Shown in pieces: positions 1 to 5,657 of a stretch of DNA of 5,657 nt. Each line of letters begins with the position of its first letter. The first letter of the stretch is position 1. Source of the DNA: Gammaproteobacteria bacterium UBA3532 (GTDB lineage: Bacteria; Pseudomonadota; Gammaproteobacteria; Enterobacterales; UBA3532); the NCBI GenBank assembly GCA_002376965.1, contig DFOV01000108.1, positions 1 to 5,657 of the forward strand, given 5' to 3'. The notes under the pieces were generated by a model. The model did no database searches, had not been told where the DNA came from, and saw nothing but the letters and a program-made list of their open reading frames with translations. The translations under genes and the position numbers were made by a program.

Positions 1-1836
1 ATGCACTTGCAACCGCCATTCGATATTGGCTCAGTGCCAGAGGCAGCGGATCGCCAGGTCAACTTAAGCGACCCGTTCAACCGTCTCTGTGAGAAAACCA
101 CCATCAGCAACCCGGATGACTGCGAAACCTATGGTGAACAAAGCATCCAAAGTGTTTTTGAGCAATGGGCAGCGGCCGATCCAGCAACACCTGAGATCCA
201 GCGCATATCCAGTGCTCCTGGTCGCTTAAATGGTTTTGCCAGTGTTGATAGCTTTAACTGGGGTTACGATCCATATCACTATAACGTGCCAGAAGGCAGC
301 TATGCGACAACGCCAGAAGGCACCGCGCGTATTCTGGAATTCCGTCAAATGGTCAAAGGCTTGGCCGATGTTGGCATCAATACAGTGATTGACGTGGTTT
401 ATAACCACACTATCGCTTCTGGTGTTAACACCATGTCAGTTCTGGATAAAGTGGTTCCACGTTATTATCACCGCCTTAATGAATCCAGTGGCGAAGTAGA
501 AACTTCTACCTGTTGTGATAACACCGCTGCCGAAATGGCGATGATGGAAAAACTCATCGTTGACTCCATCGTACTGTGGGCCAAGCACTATAAAGTCGAC
601 TCATTCCGTTTTGACCTTATGGGCCATTACCCACTTTCGACCATGCAAAAAGTTCAGGCAGCTCTAGCTGAGCTAACGCCAGAAGCCGATGGTGTTGATG
701 GTAGCAAGATCTATATCTATGGTGAGGGTTGGAACTTTGGTGAAATCGCCAACAACCGCCGTTTCACTCAGGCAACTCAAGGCAACCTGGCTGGTACTGG
801 CATCGGTAGCTTTAATGATCGCATTCGTACCGCAGTTCGTGGACCAGACTTCCAAAATGGCCAAGATCAAGGCTTTGGTAATGGATTATTCGTGTACCCG
901 AATGGCGTGGGCAGCAACAGTAAGTCTACGTTGTTAAGTCAAGGCGATACCATTCGTGTTAGCTTGGCGGGTAATATGCGCGACTTCCGCTTTATCGACC
1001 GCAATGGCAATGTTCAAACCGGTTCGGGTAATGGTGGCAACGGCTACACCGACGATCCACAAGAGAACGTCAACTACATTGATAAACACGATAACGAATC
1101 ACTCTTTGACAACACTCAGGCTAAATTACCAGCCGATATGTCAATGGCTGACCGCGTGCGCGTTCACAACCTGAACAATGCTTTCATTAACTTTGGACAA
1201 GGCGTACCTTTCTATATGATGGGTAGCGATATCTTACGTTCGAAATCATTAGATCGTAACTCGTTTGACTCAGGTGACTGGTTCAACTTTATTGACTTCA
1301 GTCTAGAACAAAATGGTTGGGGACGCGGATTGCCATTAGCATGGGATAACTCATCTCGTTTCAGCACCATGACTCAGTTGCTGAACAACCAGAACATCAA
1401 CCCTCAAAAAGCCGATATGCAAGCTGCTCATGCTGCTTTTGTTGAGCAACTGCAAATCCGTTATGGCTCAGCGCTATTCCGCCTCGACGGCAAAGACGAC
1501 GTCATGACTCGGGTTAACTTTAACAATACCGGCCCAGATCAAGTACCTGCCGTTATTGCGATGAGCATCTCTGACGGCAGCTGCGCTGGCGCAGACTTAG
1601 ACCCGAATGTGGATGGGGTGATGGTTATTATCAACGCCGATGATGACCCGATCACCTTGCCATATACTGGCGCGGATGGTTTCGTTCTTAACAGCATTCA
1701 AGCGAATGGCAGTGACGAGATTGCCAAGGGCGCAACATTCAGTGATGGTGCATTCCAGCTTCCAGGTCTGACCTATGCGGTGTTTGAAAAGCCACAAAAT
1801 GGTGCCCAGGGCGAGTTCCCTTGTAATACAAATTAA
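1..1836 (+). CDS. pulA: Pullulanase-type alpha-1,6-glucosidase, 5'-truncated by window edge
   Basis: C-terminal 611 residues of a GH13 debranching enzyme that hydrolyses alpha-1,6 branch points in pullulan, starch or glycogen. Numbering from the first visible codon, the type I pullulanase signature appears as FNWGYDP (85-91, usually YNWGYDP). The four GH13 regions follow: DVVYNHT (131-137); FRFDLMGHY with nucleophile D205; YGEGWNFGE with acid/base E242; DKHDN with the third carboxylate D364. TSTCCDNTAAE (168-178) and SGDWFN (424-429) are typical of PulA. From about residue 435 to the end is the DUF3372-type C-terminal domain. The ATG at base 1 is very probably internal: MHLQPPFDIGSV matches the interior 'THxHLLPxFDI' strand of the catalytic barrel, and full proteins also have N-terminal carbohydrate-binding and N-domains. 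Six cysteines, some closely spaced, suit an exported or surface protein, but the signal peptide is not in view. The stop TAA (1834-1836) lies inside a 16-bp tandem repeat. No catalytic residue is missing. Confidence 0.93.
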   Translation: MHLQPPFDIGSVPEAADRQVNLSDPFNRLCEKTTISNPDDCETYGEQSIQSVFEQWAAADPATPEIQRISSAPGRLNGFASVDSFNWGYDPYHYNVPEGSYATTPEGTARILEFRQMVKGLADVGINTVIDVVYNHTIASGVNTMSVLDKVVPRYYHRLNESSGEVETSTCCDNTAAEMAMMEKLIVDSIVLWAKHYKVDSFRFDLMGHYPLSTMQKVQAALAELTPEADGVDGSKIYIYGEGWNFGEIANNRRFTQATQGNLAGTGIGSFNDRIRTAVRGPDFQNGQDQGFGNGLFVYPNGVGSNSKSTLLSQGDTIRVSLAGNMRDFRFIDRNGNVQTGSGNGGNGYTDDPQENVNYIDKHDNESLFDNTQAKLPADMSMADRVRVHNLNNAFINFGQGVPFYMMGSDILRSKSLDRNSFDSGDWFNFIDFSLEQNGWGRGLPLAWDNSSRFSTMTQLLNNQNINPQKADMQAAHAAFVEQLQIRYGSALFRLDGKDDVMTRVNFNNTGPDQVPAVIAMSISDGSCAGADLDPNVDGVMVIINADDDPITLPYTGADGFVLNSIQANGSDEIAKGATFSDGAFQLPGLTYAVFEKPQNGAQGEFPCNTN

Positions 1837-1872
1837 GAGGAATACAAATTAAGAGGAATGTAAATTAAGAGC
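1825..1872. repeat. Three tandem 16-bp units spanning the pullulanase stop codon
   Basis: The unit AATACAAATTAAGAGG occurs at 1825-1840, is repeated identically at 1841-1856, and appears degenerately at 1857-1872 (AATGTAAATTAAGAGC, 13 of 16 matching). The first unit contains the last three sense codons (Asn-Thr-Asn) and the TAA stop, so the later copies are noncoding. Two identical copies and one diverged copy suggest stepwise slippage or duplication at the 3' end of the gene. The AAGAGGAATG within it resembles a ribosome binding site, but the ATG is followed at once by TAA. Confidence 0.9.
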
Positions 1873-1885
1873 CATCCAGCTCGAC

Positions 1886-1994
1886 GTCAGGGCTGGATAA
1901 CTAACTATCAGAAACGTTGCGCGGATGGACCCGCGCCCGAGCATATAGGGACATATTCACTGCGTTTTCTGATAGTTAGTTATTCTGCCCTGAC
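1886..1994. repeat. 109-bp inverted-repeat element between convergent genes
   Basis: The left arm 1886-1914 and right arm 1966-1994 are reverse complements over 29 bp with two mismatches (1894 against 1986, and 1896 against 1984). Each begins or ends with GTCAGGGC/GCCCTGAC and carries the core ATAACTAACTATCAGAAA or its complement. The 51-bp centre holds a second hairpin, GCGCGG (1919-1924) pairing with CCGCGC (1931-1936), and the direct repeat CATAT at 1942-1946 and 1952-1956. A competing small hairpin, ATCCAGC (1874-1880) with GCTGGAT (1892-1898), overlaps the left arm. The element fills the gap between the convergent pullulanase and aldehyde dehydrogenase genes, so it could fold in both transcripts and protect 3' ends or help stop transcription. 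There is no T-run after either arm, so it is not a standard intrinsic terminator. It may instead be a dispersed, MITE-like intergenic repeat. The structure is seen directly; the role is inferred. Confidence 0.85.
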
Positions 1995-2019
1995 ACCCCA
2001 ACCTGACCGCACTTCAAGC

Positions 2020-3381
2020 TCACTCCCCAACCCATACCTGCTGAGCATTAACAAACTCAAGAATACCCTGAGGCCCCAACTCATTCCCATACCCAGACCG
2101 CTTGACACCACCACTTGGTAACCGCGGGTCACTTTTAACCAGATCATTCACCGCCACTTGGCCCGTGTACAACCGCGACGCAACATGCAGTCCTCGCTCT
2201 GGCGTCGACCACACCGAACCGCCTAAACCATACTTACTCATATTTGCCAGGCTAATTGCTTGCGCCTCATCAGCGACTTTGATTACCGCCGCCACAGGCC
2301 CAAAGGTTTCTTCGCTAAAAACACGCATTTCCGGGGTCACATCCGTAAGCAATGTCGGTGGATAATAAAAGCCGTCCCCTTCTGGCACCTCACCACCAAA
2401 CAAACAATTAGCCCCCAATGCCACGCTATCTAACACTTGTTGATGAAGGTTGTGGCGTAGATCCTGCCGGGCCAATGGGCCAAGTCGACACGCTTCACTC
2501 AATGGAAAACCAAAACGATACTGTTGCAGCTCCGCGCCAAATGCCTCAATAAAAGCATCATACACAGCACCTTCCACCAGAATACGCTTTGCCGCGATAC
2601 AAGACTGCCCATTATTAATCAATCGTGATGCCGCGATTACTTCCGCAGCTTTTTGAATATCGGCATCAGCTAACACAATACTGGCATCGCTTCCACCTAA
2701 TTCCAGTACTGCGGGCTTGACCTCGCTAGCCGCTATTTTAGCGACTTGCGCACCAGCCCGATCTGAACCTGTGAATGAAACGCCAGCGATCACAGGATGA
2801 CGAATGGTATATTCGGTTAAGCTGTTTTCCAGAGGCAGGTGCTGAAGCAACCCCGACGGCAAGCCTGCTTCTTCAATCACATCATCCAACAAATGTGCAC
2901 AGCCTAAAACATGGGGGTCGGGCTTGATTAAGCAGGAATTCCCCGCCATAAGGGTTGGGGCCGCAAACCGAAAAGCGAGCCAAACCGGCATATTCCAAGG
3001 CATAATGCCCAGAATAACACCCAAAGGTTGATGCTGAGCGTAGCTGGTTGAGGCTTCAGTCTCAATGTGCTGTGGCTTTAGGTACTCCGCTGCAAATTGG
3101 CAGTAGTGCTCAATGCACCAAGCAGACTTTTCTACTTCAGCAAAACCCTGGCTTAATGGCTTCCCCATCTCCATAGCCATTAAGCGAGCTAAGCTTTGTT
3201 GATGATGACGCAGCGCATCAGCCAACTTTTGCATAGCTTCAGCCCGCTGCTCGATAGGTAGCTCACGCCAACGCAAAAAAGCATGCCTCGCGGCCTCAAG
3301 CCTGGGCTCTAAATCCTCTTTATCAAAGCTGGCATAACGAGCCAACGACTCTCCGGTAGCGGGATCGACTGAAGCAAACAT
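2020..3381 (-). CDS. sad: NAD(P)-dependent aldehyde dehydrogenase, succinate-semialdehyde (Sad/YneI) type
   Basis: A complete 453-residue ALDH-superfamily enzyme, close to the usual length of the Sad/YneI branch (about 460). It should oxidise an aldehyde, most likely succinate semialdehyde, to the acid in the cytoplasm; no signal peptide or membrane segment is visible. Key residues: N130 in IMPWNMP (oxyanion hole), K153 in LIKPDP (cofactor), FTGSDRAG (203-210, Rossmann turn), general base E227 in LELGGSD, nucleophile C261 in NGQSCIAAKR, E358 and F360 in EETFGPV. From memory of E. coli Sad, the likeness runs the full length (for example RAE..., EMGKP, AEVxKSA, ELGGSD, YYPPT, FGGVKxSG-like end). 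Start ATG at 3379-3381 is supported by AGGAGAG just upstream and by the family-typical N terminus (DPATGE). It is second in a minus-strand unit, 52 bp after the amidohydrolase, and converges with the pullulanase gene. Substrate is uncertain: related clades use other semialdehydes. Confidence 0.9.
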   Translation of the reverse strand: MFASVDPATGESLARYASFDKEDLEPRLEAARHAFLRWRELPIEQRAEAMQKLADALRHHQQSLARLMAMEMGKPLSQGFAEVEKSAWCIEHYCQFAAEYLKPQHIETEASTSYAQHQPLGVILGIMPWNMPVWLAFRFAAPTLMAGNSCLIKPDPHVLGCAHLLDDVIEEAGLPSGLLQHLPLENSLTEYTIRHPVIAGVSFTGSDRAGAQVAKIAASEVKPAVLELGGSDASIVLADADIQKAAEVIAASRLINNGQSCIAAKRILVEGAVYDAFIEAFGAELQQYRFGFPLSEACRLGPLARQDLRHNLHQQVLDSVALGANCLFGGEVPEGDGFYYPPTLLTDVTPEMRVFSEETFGPVAAVIKVADEAQAISLANMSKYGLGGSVWSTPERGLHVASRLYTGQVAVNDLVKSDPRLPSGGVKRSGYGNELGPQGILEFVNAQQVWVGE

Positions 3382-3384
3382 AGA

Positions 3385-3391
3385 CTCTCCT
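3385..3391 (-). promoter_or_regulatory. Strong Shine-Dalgarno site of the aldehyde dehydrogenase
   Basis: Read on the minus strand the bases are AGGAGAG, with the AGGAG core five bases from the ATG at 3381-3379. It fixes the start of the dehydrogenase. It is much better than the sites before the other genes in this window, which suggests the second gene of the unit is translated independently rather than by coupling. Confidence 0.8.
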
Positions 3392-3406
3392 GTTATTATT
3401 CATTCG

Positions 3407-3454
3407 GGCGCAGCTATTGTTTATGAGGCGCAGCTATCGATTATCAGGCGCAGC
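3407..3454. repeat. 20-bp tandem repeat spanning the amidohydrolase stop codon
   Basis: Two full units, 3407-3426 and 3427-3446, match at 17 of 20 positions (plus strand: GGCGCAGCTATTGTTTATGA and GGCGCAGCTATCGATTATCA). A third copy is reduced to GGCGCAGC at 3447-3454, inside the coding end of the amidohydrolase. On the minus strand each full unit reads from CTGCGCC... or its complement into a TAG; the real stop is the TAG at 3436-3434. The repeat makes up most of the 52-bp gap between the two minus-strand genes. It looks like a duplicated gene 3' end that has since diverged. Confidence 0.8.
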
Positions 3455-4627
3455 CACGCCAACAAGTCGGCAATACATACGCACCACGCGCTCAATCAGG
3501 CCTGCATTGAATTGGTACTGCGGACTATGGCATGGCTTAATATAGGCCTCACCTTCCCCATTACCAATCAAAGCAAAAGCTCCAGGCACCTTATTTAAAT
3601 AATAGCTGAAATCTTCCGATCCCATGATAGGAAGTGGTGTTTTATCGCAATGCCAATCAGAGCCAAATTCTTGCTCCAAAACGTTACGCCATCGCAGTGC
3701 CTGGTTCGAGTGATTAACCGTCGCGCCATAACAAGGCTCGATGGTCACCTCGGCCTCAACTCCATAGGCGATGGCCGTAGCAGTAGCTATATCATTGATT
3801 TTTTGGCCAATCTGATCGCGCCGCTCAGTGCAAGCGCTACGAATGCTACCACTAAGCGTCACCACCTCGGGAATCACCGTCGGGCCACTTTTGCCATCAA
3901 AAGAAGTAACACTGACAACAGCAGCTTCTTGCGGCGATGCATGACGACTGACAATTTGCTGCAAAGCCAATACCATCGCCGACCCAGCCAATACCGGGTC
4001 ACGACAGGCTTCGGGCTGGCTGGCATGCCCGCCTTCGCCACGAATAACTATCTGAAAGCCACCATTGGCCGCCATCACCGCGCCATCGGGACACACTGCC
4101 TGCCCCAACTGAATAGCAGGCCAGTTGTGCCAGCCATAAATCTCTTCCACGCCATCCAAGGCACCGTCTTCAATCATTTTTTTAGCGCCATGCCCGCCCT
4201 CTTCAGCCGGTTGAAATATCAGGGATACAGGCCCTTCCAACTCACCTTCGTGTTGCTTAAGCCATTGGGCCGTCGCCATCAACACCGCACTGTGTCCATC
4301 ATGGCCACAGGCATGCATACAGCCCTGATGCTGAGAGGCATAAGGCAGGTTGGTCATCTCGTCAATCGGTAGCGCATCAATATCACCCCGCAGCGCAATA
4401 TGCTTACCCCTAGCCGCTGGGGCCAAAGTAGCAACAGTTCCTGTGCTGGCACAGGCGCGCCACGGAATATCCAATGCGCTCAGCCTGGCCCGTATCCGCT
4501 GTGCGGTTTGCTGCTCTTGCCAGCGCAACTCGGGATACTGATGCAGCTCCTGAAAAAAAGCTCGCCCTTGCGCTAAAACGTCGTCCCATAATGGGGTCGC
4601 GTTATCCATTTGTTTCAAATTTGTCAT
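3434..4627 (-). CDS. M20D-family metal-dependent amidohydrolase (N-acyl amino acid / hippurate hydrolase-like)
   Basis: A 397-residue peptidase-M20D enzyme that removes an acyl group from an N-acylated amino acid or amine using a two-metal site in the cytoplasm. Seen motifs: LRGDIDALPI (79-88), HACGHDGH (105-112) giving C107 and H109, QPAEEGG (139-145) giving E142/E143, GWHNWP (165-170) giving H167, and KPCHSPQYQFN (364-374) giving H367. These match the metal ligands and catalytic Glu known from plant IAA-amino-acid hydrolases and bacterial hippuricases. GEGGHASQPE (197-206) marks the lid/dimerisation domain. I chose the ATG at 4627-4625 (MTNLKQ). A longer frame from a TTG at 4690 adds 21 residues that do not look like the family and overlap a likely promoter; an ATG at 4609 would shorten it by six. 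The ribosome site is weak (GGA about ten bases upstream). It is the first gene of a unit with the aldehyde dehydrogenase and divergent from the RDD gene. The exact substrate cannot be read from sequence. Confidence 0.9.
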   Translation of the reverse strand: MTNLKQMDNATPLWDDVLAQGRAFFQELHQYPELRWQEQQTAQRIRARLSALDIPWRACASTGTVATLAPAARGKHIALRGDIDALPIDEMTNLPYASQHQGCMHACGHDGHSAVLMATAQWLKQHEGELEGPVSLIFQPAEEGGHGAKKMIEDGALDGVEEIYGWHNWPAIQLGQAVCPDGAVMAANGGFQIVIRGEGGHASQPEACRDPVLAGSAMVLALQQIVSRHASPQEAAVVSVTSFDGKSGPTVIPEVVTLSGSIRSACTERRDQIGQKINDIATATAIAYGVEAEVTIEPCYGATVNHSNQALRWRNVLEQEFGSDWHCDKTPLPIMGSEDFSYYLNKVPGAFALIGNGEGEAYIKPCHSPQYQFNAGLIERVVRMYCRLVGVAAPDNR

Positions 4628-4646
4628 CTTTATATCATCCAGCCGA

Positions 4647-4661
4647 TATTCTAATCGAATA
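4647..4661. promoter_or_regulatory. Palindrome over a possible -10 box for the amidohydrolase
   Basis: TATTC (4647-4651) and GAATA (4657-4661) form a perfect 5-bp inverted repeat about a 5-bp spacer. On the minus strand the bases 4653-4648 read TAGAAT, five of six matching the sigma-70 -10 consensus. Transcription from it would start near 4641 and leave a leader of about 14 bases before the ATG at 4627, agreeing with that start and against the TTG at 4690. No good -35 hexamer lies at the right distance (AAGTCT-like), so the promoter would be weak or need an activator. The palindrome could be an operator of a LysR- or MarR-type regulator; none is encoded in view. Confidence 0.35.
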
Positions 4662-4694
4662 GTGAACCACAGACTTTCCCTCAGGGCCAATGAT

Positions 4695-4703
4695 TGCTAA
4701 AGT
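4695..4703 (+). promoter_or_regulatory. Weak candidate extended -10 for the RDD gene
   Basis: TGCTAAAGT has the TGn extension and a hexamer (TAAAGT) matching the -10 consensus at four of six positions. It lies about 34 bases before the TTG start, leaving a leader of roughly 27 bases. The -35 position holds only TTTCCC. It is the best plus-strand candidate I see in the 109-bp divergent gap, but support is thin. Confidence 0.2.
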
Positions 4704-4736
4704 AAGGCCAAATCGACATCATGGAATGAGCGCGCG

Positions 4737-5432
4737 TTGGCCAAACATTTAACCCTGACTCATATTATAGAAGCTCCAGAAGGCATCGAGCTGGATTATC
4801 AAATTGCCAGCCCAGTTGTGCGGGCCCAGGCATGGTTATACGACGTACTCATCAGAGCCGCTATTTACCTCGTTTTTGGCATTGCCTTGGGAATGGGCGG
4901 TGGTTTCACCATGGGTATCTACCTGATTATCATTTTCCTGCTGGAATGGTTCTATCCGGTCTTTTTCGAAGTCCTCAAATATGGTGCCACACCCGGAAAA
5001 AGAGCCGTCGGCATTCGCGTTATTAATATTGATGGCACTCCCGTCAACTGGCCTAACTCGATGTTGCGCAACCTGCTAAGAACCATCGATTTTATGCCAC
5101 TATTAAATGGCCTGGGGTTGCTCACCTGCCTGTTAAACAGCAAAATGCAACGCCTGGGCGACCTGGCCGCGGGCACGCTGGTGGTCTATAGCGCCAAAAC
5201 AAACAAAAACGAGCCCATAGACTATCCTGCTCCCGTCGCAACACCACCGCTGCCGCTAAGGCTTGAAGAGCAACAAGCGATACTCGACTATGCAGCCAGA
5301 CTGCCCAACTGGAGCGAAGCTCGCCAACTGGAGTTGGCCGGCATATTAGAAGAAGTCACGCAGTCACCCCAGCGCGAAGGTCAGGAACGCTTAATTGGCT
5401 ACGCGAAATGGATTCAGGGGCAACATCACTAA
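4737..5432 (+). CDS. RDD family integral membrane protein
   Basis: A 231-residue RDD-domain protein of the inner membrane; the molecular role of this branch is not established, though some RDD proteins are linked to transport. The family pattern is visible: R29 and D36 in RAQAWLYDVLIR at the first helix, then GATPGKRAVGIRVINIDG (83-100), RNLLRTID (111-118) and RLGDLAAGTLVVY (139-151). Membrane segments are likely near 33-53 and 57-80, with a shorter hydrophobic stretch near 119-133. The last 80 residues are soluble, starting with a proline-rich linker (164-174). The start is TTG: the frame is open back to a stop at 4698-4700 with no ATG or GTG, and the ten residues before APEG fit the family's N terminus. 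The upstream site is weak (GAG six bases away), and two out-of-frame ATGs lie just before it. It overlaps the next gene by one base, suggesting coupled translation in one operon. Confidence 0.9.
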   Translation: MAKHLTLTHIIEAPEGIELDYQIASPVVRAQAWLYDVLIRAAIYLVFGIALGMGGGFTMGIYLIIIFLLEWFYPVFFEVLKYGATPGKRAVGIRVINIDGTPVNWPNSMLRNLLRTIDFMPLLNGLGLLTCLLNSKMQRLGDLAAGTLVVYSAKTNKNEPIDYPAPVATPPLPLRLEEQQAILDYAARLPNWSEARQLELAGILEEVTQSPQREGQERLIGYAKWIQGQHH

Positions 5433-5657
5433 TGCGTCAGCAACAATTCGAGCAACGCTACCAAAGCCAGTGGGACGACTTTAATGAAACCCTGTGCTAT
5501 ATCGAGAAACGTAAACAGCCGGGCCAAGGGAAGGTTCTGAATGAAAGTGACTTTCCTCATCTATACCGTCAGATGTGTCATCATTTAAGTATCGCGAAAG
5601 CGCGGCACTACAGCCCCTATCTGATTACTCAATTGCACAACATGGTATTGCGTGGCC
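5432..5657 (+). CDS. SpoIIM-like (stage II sporulation protein M family) membrane protein, 3'-truncated
   Basis: The first 75 codons of a gene that runs past the window end. It starts MRQQQFEQRY and contains FPHLYRQMCHHLSIAKARHYSP (split here by position: 41-62), which matches the soluble N-terminal part of the SpoIIM/DUF95-like proteins found in Gram-negative bacteria, with the usual pattern of a basic Q-rich start, a Trp near residue 14, then 'F..LYR..C..L..A..R.Y'. The membrane helices expected for the family lie beyond the window. The ATG at 5432-5434 shares its A with the TAA stop of the RDD gene (TAATG), so translation is probably coupled. In related bacteria this gene follows an RDD gene and precedes MoxR/DUF58/DUF4129-type genes. 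These organisms do not sporulate, so the family name does not describe the function. Confidence 0.85.
   Translation, partial: MRQQQFEQRYQSQWDDFNETLCYIEKRKQPGQGKVLNESDFPHLYRQMCHHLSIAKARHYSPYLITQLHNMVLRG

Noticed and set aside
1..3. ATG at the first base as the true pullulanase start
   Set aside because: The residues that follow match the interior of the catalytic barrel, and the N-terminal domains and signal peptide expected of the family are missing, so the gene begins before the window.
1851..1863. Ribosome site and start codon (AAGAGGAATG) downstream of pullulanase
   Set aside because: The ATG is followed directly by TAA, and the motif is a by-product of the 16-bp repeat.
1886..1994. Inverted repeat as an integron attC site or intrinsic terminator
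   Set aside because: The arms lack proper RYYYAAC/GTTRRRY core sites and no integrase or cassette is nearby; no T-run follows the stem on either strand.
1994..2032. Third stop-associated tandem repeat at the aldehyde dehydrogenase end
   Set aside because: ACACCCCAACC (1994-2004 region) and ACTCCCCAACC (2022-2032) match at 10 of 11 bases but the sequence between shows no further repetition, so chance similarity is likely.
3650..4372. Long plus-strand open frame (240 codons)
   Set aside because: It lies wholly antisense to the amidohydrolase, whose family motifs are clear, and its translation shows no recognisable domain; it is a shadow frame.
4628..4690. Amidohydrolase extended upstream to a TTG at 4690
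   Set aside because: The extra 21 residues do not resemble the family, no good ribosome site precedes the TTG, and the stretch contains the palindrome and likely -10 box.

Overview
The window looks like an ordinary chromosomal segment of a gammaproteobacterium, probably a marine or aquatic heterotroph. This is inferred from gene content: a PulA-type pullulanase of the kind found in Vibrio, Shewanella, Aeromonas and relatives, a Sad/YneI-like aldehyde dehydrogenase, and an RDD gene followed directly by a SpoIIM-like gene, a pair typical of Gammaproteobacteria. Base composition looks close to half GC (not counted). I see no tRNA, rRNA, CRISPR array, transposase or phage gene.

Layout. (1) Bases 1-1836, plus strand: the 3' part of a pullulanase gene, with all the catalytic GH13 motifs present and the N-terminal domains outside the window. 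(2) Bases 1837-2019: a convergent intergenic stretch with a 16-bp tandem repeat that includes the pullulanase stop codon, then a 109-bp element with 29-bp imperfect inverted arms and a structured centre. (3) Bases 2020-4627, minus strand: a two-gene unit, M20D amidohydrolase first and a succinate-semialdehyde-type dehydrogenase second, 52 bp apart, with a 20-bp tandem repeat over the amidohydrolase stop codon. (4) Bases 4628-4736: a divergent control region with a 15-bp palindrome over a possible -10 box. (5) Bases 4737-5657, plus strand: an RDD membrane protein starting at TTG, overlapping by one base (TAATG) a SpoIIM-like gene that runs off the window end. No gene-free stretch exceeds 300 bases; the gaps are 183, 52 and 109 bp.

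How the genes fit together. The pullulanase debranches alpha-glucans (pullulan, starch, glycogen) and is unrelated to its neighbour. The amidohydrolase and dehydrogenase could form a short catabolic route: removal of an acyl group from an N-acylated amine or amino acid, then, after steps encoded elsewhere, oxidation of a semialdehyde to the acid. This is inference from adjacency. The RDD and SpoIIM-like genes are probably the start of a membrane-protein operon that in relatives continues with MoxR-type ATPase and DUF58/DUF4129-type genes, none of which is visible here.

I find no convincing undescribed system. The parts most worth checking are non-coding: the inverted-repeat element at 1886-1994, and the coincidence that two unrelated genes both end inside a decayed tandem duplication.
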